A stretch of DNA of 34,787 bases, taken from contig JAGVJQ010000013.1 of assembly GCA_020051015.1 (NCBI GenBank), positions 1 through 34,787 on the forward strand, written 5' to 3'. Positions 33,087 through 34,787 of this stretch are shown in pieces. The notes beneath the pieces were generated by a model. It had not been told where the DNA came from and made no database searches. It saw nothing but the letters and a program-made list of their open reading frames with translations. Numbering within the stretch: position 1 is the stretch's first letter; each line of letters opens with the position of its first letter. The DNA comes from Gammaproteobacteria bacterium. GTDB lineage: Bacteria > Pseudomonadota > Gammaproteobacteria > UBA1113. A program made the position numbers and the translations under genes.

Positions 33087-33246
33087 TGTAGGGTGGGCTA
33101 AACATCGCATCAAGTACAAAGAGAACAAATTAGCATGATAATTAAGTGATGTATGCCTACCATCTTACCATCACACATCACCAATGGTGGGCACATATTG
33201 TTATGCGATACCTCTTCGAGGGCAACAATATTTAGCCCACCCTACA
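33087..33246. mobile_element. MITE-like element with 16-bp perfect terminal inverted repeats
   Basis: The 160-bp element starts TGTAGGGTGGGCTAAA (33087-33102) and ends TTTAGCCCACCCTACA (33231-33246), perfect inverted repeats. Beyond the ends, CATCGCAT and ATGCGAT extend the pairing imperfectly. It has no ORF. A truncated relative is at 6271-6335. It lies between arfB and the nitronate monooxygenase gene, and its right terminal repeat overlaps the last codons and stop of the latter. No target-site duplication is clear. Confidence 0.7.
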
Positions 33247-34309
33247 TCATTTTTAGGATAATTTTAACCTCTCTTTCTAACTCAGCCATCAACTCTGTAG
33301 CAGAAATTTCCTTACAAAGGTAGGCGGCCTGCCCTGCATATAATGATAAAAATTCAGCATTATTTTGCTGTGCAGCAACTTTACGAAGTGGCTGCGTGAA
33401 TGCATTTTGAATGGGATAGTCTAAAATGGCTGCTTCATGTTCTTGCATTAGCTCAATAAATTGGTTATTCACACCACGAGCAAACTTACCTGAAAAAGCC
33501 TTTGTTAAAACAGTATTATCAGATTTCGTTCTTAACAAAAATTGCTTATACCCATCAGGAATACCCGATTCATGACACGTTAAAAAAGCTGTTCCCATTT
33601 GTACACCACTCGCACCTAACGCTAATGCTGCAATAATACCCCTAGCATCCATGATGCCTCCTGCGGCAATAACTGGTAACGCCACTTTATCAACAAGTTG
33701 CGGAATTAAAGCCATTAAACCAATCAGTCCCTCACGCATAGCATGTGCAAATGTACCACGATGTCCACCGGCTTCAGTACCTTGTGCCGCGATGATGTCA
33801 GCACCATGCATTTGCCATAATAAAGCTTCATGAACAGAGGTTACAGTGCCAATAATAAGGGTTTTATTGTGTTTTAATGCCGACAAATATTGTTGATCTG
33901 GAATACCAAAGGTAAAACTTACCACGGGTATTTTCTCTTCCATAACAATATTTATTTGTTCATCAAAGTTAGGTAAATATGGTGGCTCTGGAATCGCAAT
34001 AGTGGTTTCTAATTTATCGGCAATTAATGTTAAGAGTGATTGCATTGTTTGCAATTCATCGGGTGTAGCATGATATTTCTCTGGGACAAATAAATTGACG
34101 GAAAATGGCTTATCAGTCAATTGACGAACTCGCTTAATTGCTGCTCGAATATCATCAGGCTGCATATATCCTGCGCCCAGTGAACCGAGCCCACCCGCAT
34201 TTGATACCGCGGCAATTAATTCTGGGGTTGTGGCTCCACCAGCCATTGGTGCTTGAATAATTGGCAAGATAGTTTTAGTAATCTCTGTAAATTTTGTGGT
34301 TGGCCACAT
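33242..34309 (-). CDS. Nitronate monooxygenase (FMN-dependent, 2-nitropropane dioxygenase family)
   Basis: 355 residues in a TIM barrel: IIQAPMAGGATTPELIAAVS with NAGGLGSLGAGYM at the N-terminus, catalytic-region AAQGTEAGGHRG with His183, PVIAAGGI for the FMN phosphate, and GASGVQMGTAFL. These are the signatures of class I nitronate monooxygenase, which detoxifies alkyl nitronates such as propionate 3-nitronate. The stop TAG (33242-33244) and final Met codon fall within the right terminal repeat of the MITE, so the C-terminus was probably altered by its insertion. The gene starts three bases after the stop of the GNAT gene, so they are likely co-transcribed. Confidence 0.88.
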   Translation of the reverse strand: MWPTTKFTEITKTILPIIQAPMAGGATTPELIAAVSNAGGLGSLGAGYMQPDDIRAAIKRVRQLTDKPFSVNLFVPEKYHATPDELQTMQSLLTLIADKLETTIAIPEPPYLPNFDEQINIVMEEKIPVVSFTFGIPDQQYLSALKHNKTLIIGTVTSVHEALLWQMHGADIIAAQGTEAGGHRGTFAHAMREGLIGLMALIPQLVDKVALPVIAAGGIMDARGIIAALALGASGVQMGTAFLTCHESGIPDGYKQFLLRTKSDNTVLTKAFSGKFARGVNNQFIELMQEHEAAILDYPIQNAFTQPLRKVAAQQNNAEFLSLYAGQAAYLCKEISATELMAELEREVKIILKMM

Positions 34310-34312
34310 TGT

Positions 34313-34787
34313 TTATATTTTCCTTGTCATCAACATAACAGGCCCACCAAGATAATATGGTTTTTCAAGCTCGACCCAACCAAATTTTTTATACAACATA
34401 TTTGCAGAACGCGTAAGTAACATAATCTCTTGTATTGGTTCACCAGCATGTTGTAAATTTTCAGCGATAATGATGCATGCCTTAATTAATTCGACTGAAA
34501 TATTTTTTCCTCGTTCTTCTGGCGGTACGTAGGTTCTTTTTAACCAAACTGTCTCTGTTTCATCAACATAACTTTTATCAATACAAAGTGTGGCTGTACC
34601 AACTAAGGTTTTATTGTGTGTTGTTTCCTCAAGAGCAAGCAACGTCAAAGGTAATTTATCTCGATTAAAATGTAAATCAATACTCCAAGCCGTTAAATCA
34701 CGCTCCGGATGGTACTGCCCCCATTGATCCTTAAACCACTGCGCAAGTTGATCTGCATATTCTGGATAATCGGCAAGAAAGACAATA
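34313..34787 (-). CDS. GNAT-family N-acetyltransferase, N-terminus outside window
   Basis: The frame stays open from the stop at 34313 to the window edge, about 157 residues, so the apparent TTG start at 34648 is internal. The visible part begins VFLADYPEYADQLAQWFKDQ and WGQYHPERDLTAWSIDLHF, then LPLTLLALEE, GTATL, the acetyl-CoA site TYVPPEERGKNISVELIKAC (the R/Q-x-x-G-x-G/A loop is E-E-R-G-K-N), and LYKKFGWVELEKPYYLGGPV. This is the GNAT fold seen in uncharacterised bacterial acetyltransferases. The acceptor is unknown. Three bases separate it from the nitronate monooxygenase gene downstream. Confidence 0.8.
   Translation of the reverse strand, partial: IVFLADYPEYADQLAQWFKDQWGQYHPERDLTAWSIDLHFNRDKLPLTLLALEETTHNKTLVGTATLCIDKSYVDETETVWLKRTYVPPEERGKNISVELIKACIIIAENLQHAGEPIQEIMLLTRSANMLYKKFGWVELEKPYYLGGPVMLMTRKI

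Noticed and set aside
1..34787. CRISPR arrays, rRNA and tRNA genes
   Set aside because: No regularly spaced repeats, cas genes, rRNA segments or tRNA cloverleaf patterns were found on reading both strands.

Overview
The window is AT-rich chromosomal DNA (roughly 35-38% G+C by eye) from a Gram-negative bacterium. It has a cyoABCDE quinol oxidase operon of the E. coli type, an outer-membrane beta-barrel gene, and yqjD/E/K, yajR and arfB homologues, so a gammaproteobacterium is most likely. An ankyrin-repeat protein, dispersed palindromic repeats, decaying genes and the low G+C fit a host-associated lineage such as the Legionellales (Legionella/Coxiella/Aquicella-like), but this placement is an inference and no rRNA or tRNA gene is present to confirm it.

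Left end (1-2100): the tail of a genomic island. It holds the C-terminus of an AlpA-type phage/island regulator (1-149), paired repeats that look like integrase arm sites, and at 466-483 a copy of the 3' end of a tmRNA gene (ssrA, ending CCGCCTCCACCA) without the rest of the RNA. This is the signature of an island inserted at ssrA, with the displaced ssrA terminator right behind it (485-528). A second, eroded copy of the same junction lies at 1971-2024, so the 1.5 kb between them, with one small membrane-protein gene, may be the remnant of a second tandem insertion.

Region 2100-6500 carries an amidase with its tiny AtzG-like partner (missed by ordinary ORF length cut-offs), an alpha/beta hydrolase that appears to lack its catalytic histidine, an ankyrin protein, and a short-chain dehydrogenase (SDR) pseudogene. 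Region 6490-9700 is an envelope block: small membrane protein, membrane-anchored rhodanese, two tandem paralogous secreted cysteine-containing proteins of unknown function, and a beta-barrel outer-membrane protein. Region 9800-14200 has a VanX-like D-Ala-D-Ala dipeptidase with a cupin protein, a divergent LanC-like zinc protein, and two SDRs. A PAS-rich histidine kinase interrupted by one in-frame stop follows (14232-16454), then an isocitrate lyase/PEP-mutase family enzyme.

Region 17500-20300 is a tight three-gene operon: GMC flavin oxidoreductase, a divergent SpeD-like protein, and a SAM-dependent methyltransferase with a coupled start. This is the most unusual gene combination in the window. 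It is followed by a yqjD-yqjE-yqjK operon and by cyoABCDE plus one small extra membrane gene. A perfect FNR/ANR-type palindrome lies between cyoA and the divergent yajR, suggesting oxygen control.

Right end (28.3-34.8 kb): an MFS transporter-guanine deaminase operon, a GC-rich 85-bp palindromic element, an MHS-type transporter, arfB, a 160-bp MITE-like element whose terminal repeat supplies the stop codon of a nitronate monooxygenase gene, and a GNAT acetyltransferase cut by the window edge. Dispersed repeats (a GTAGC-CCCGGG hairpin family and the MITE) link several intergenic regions.
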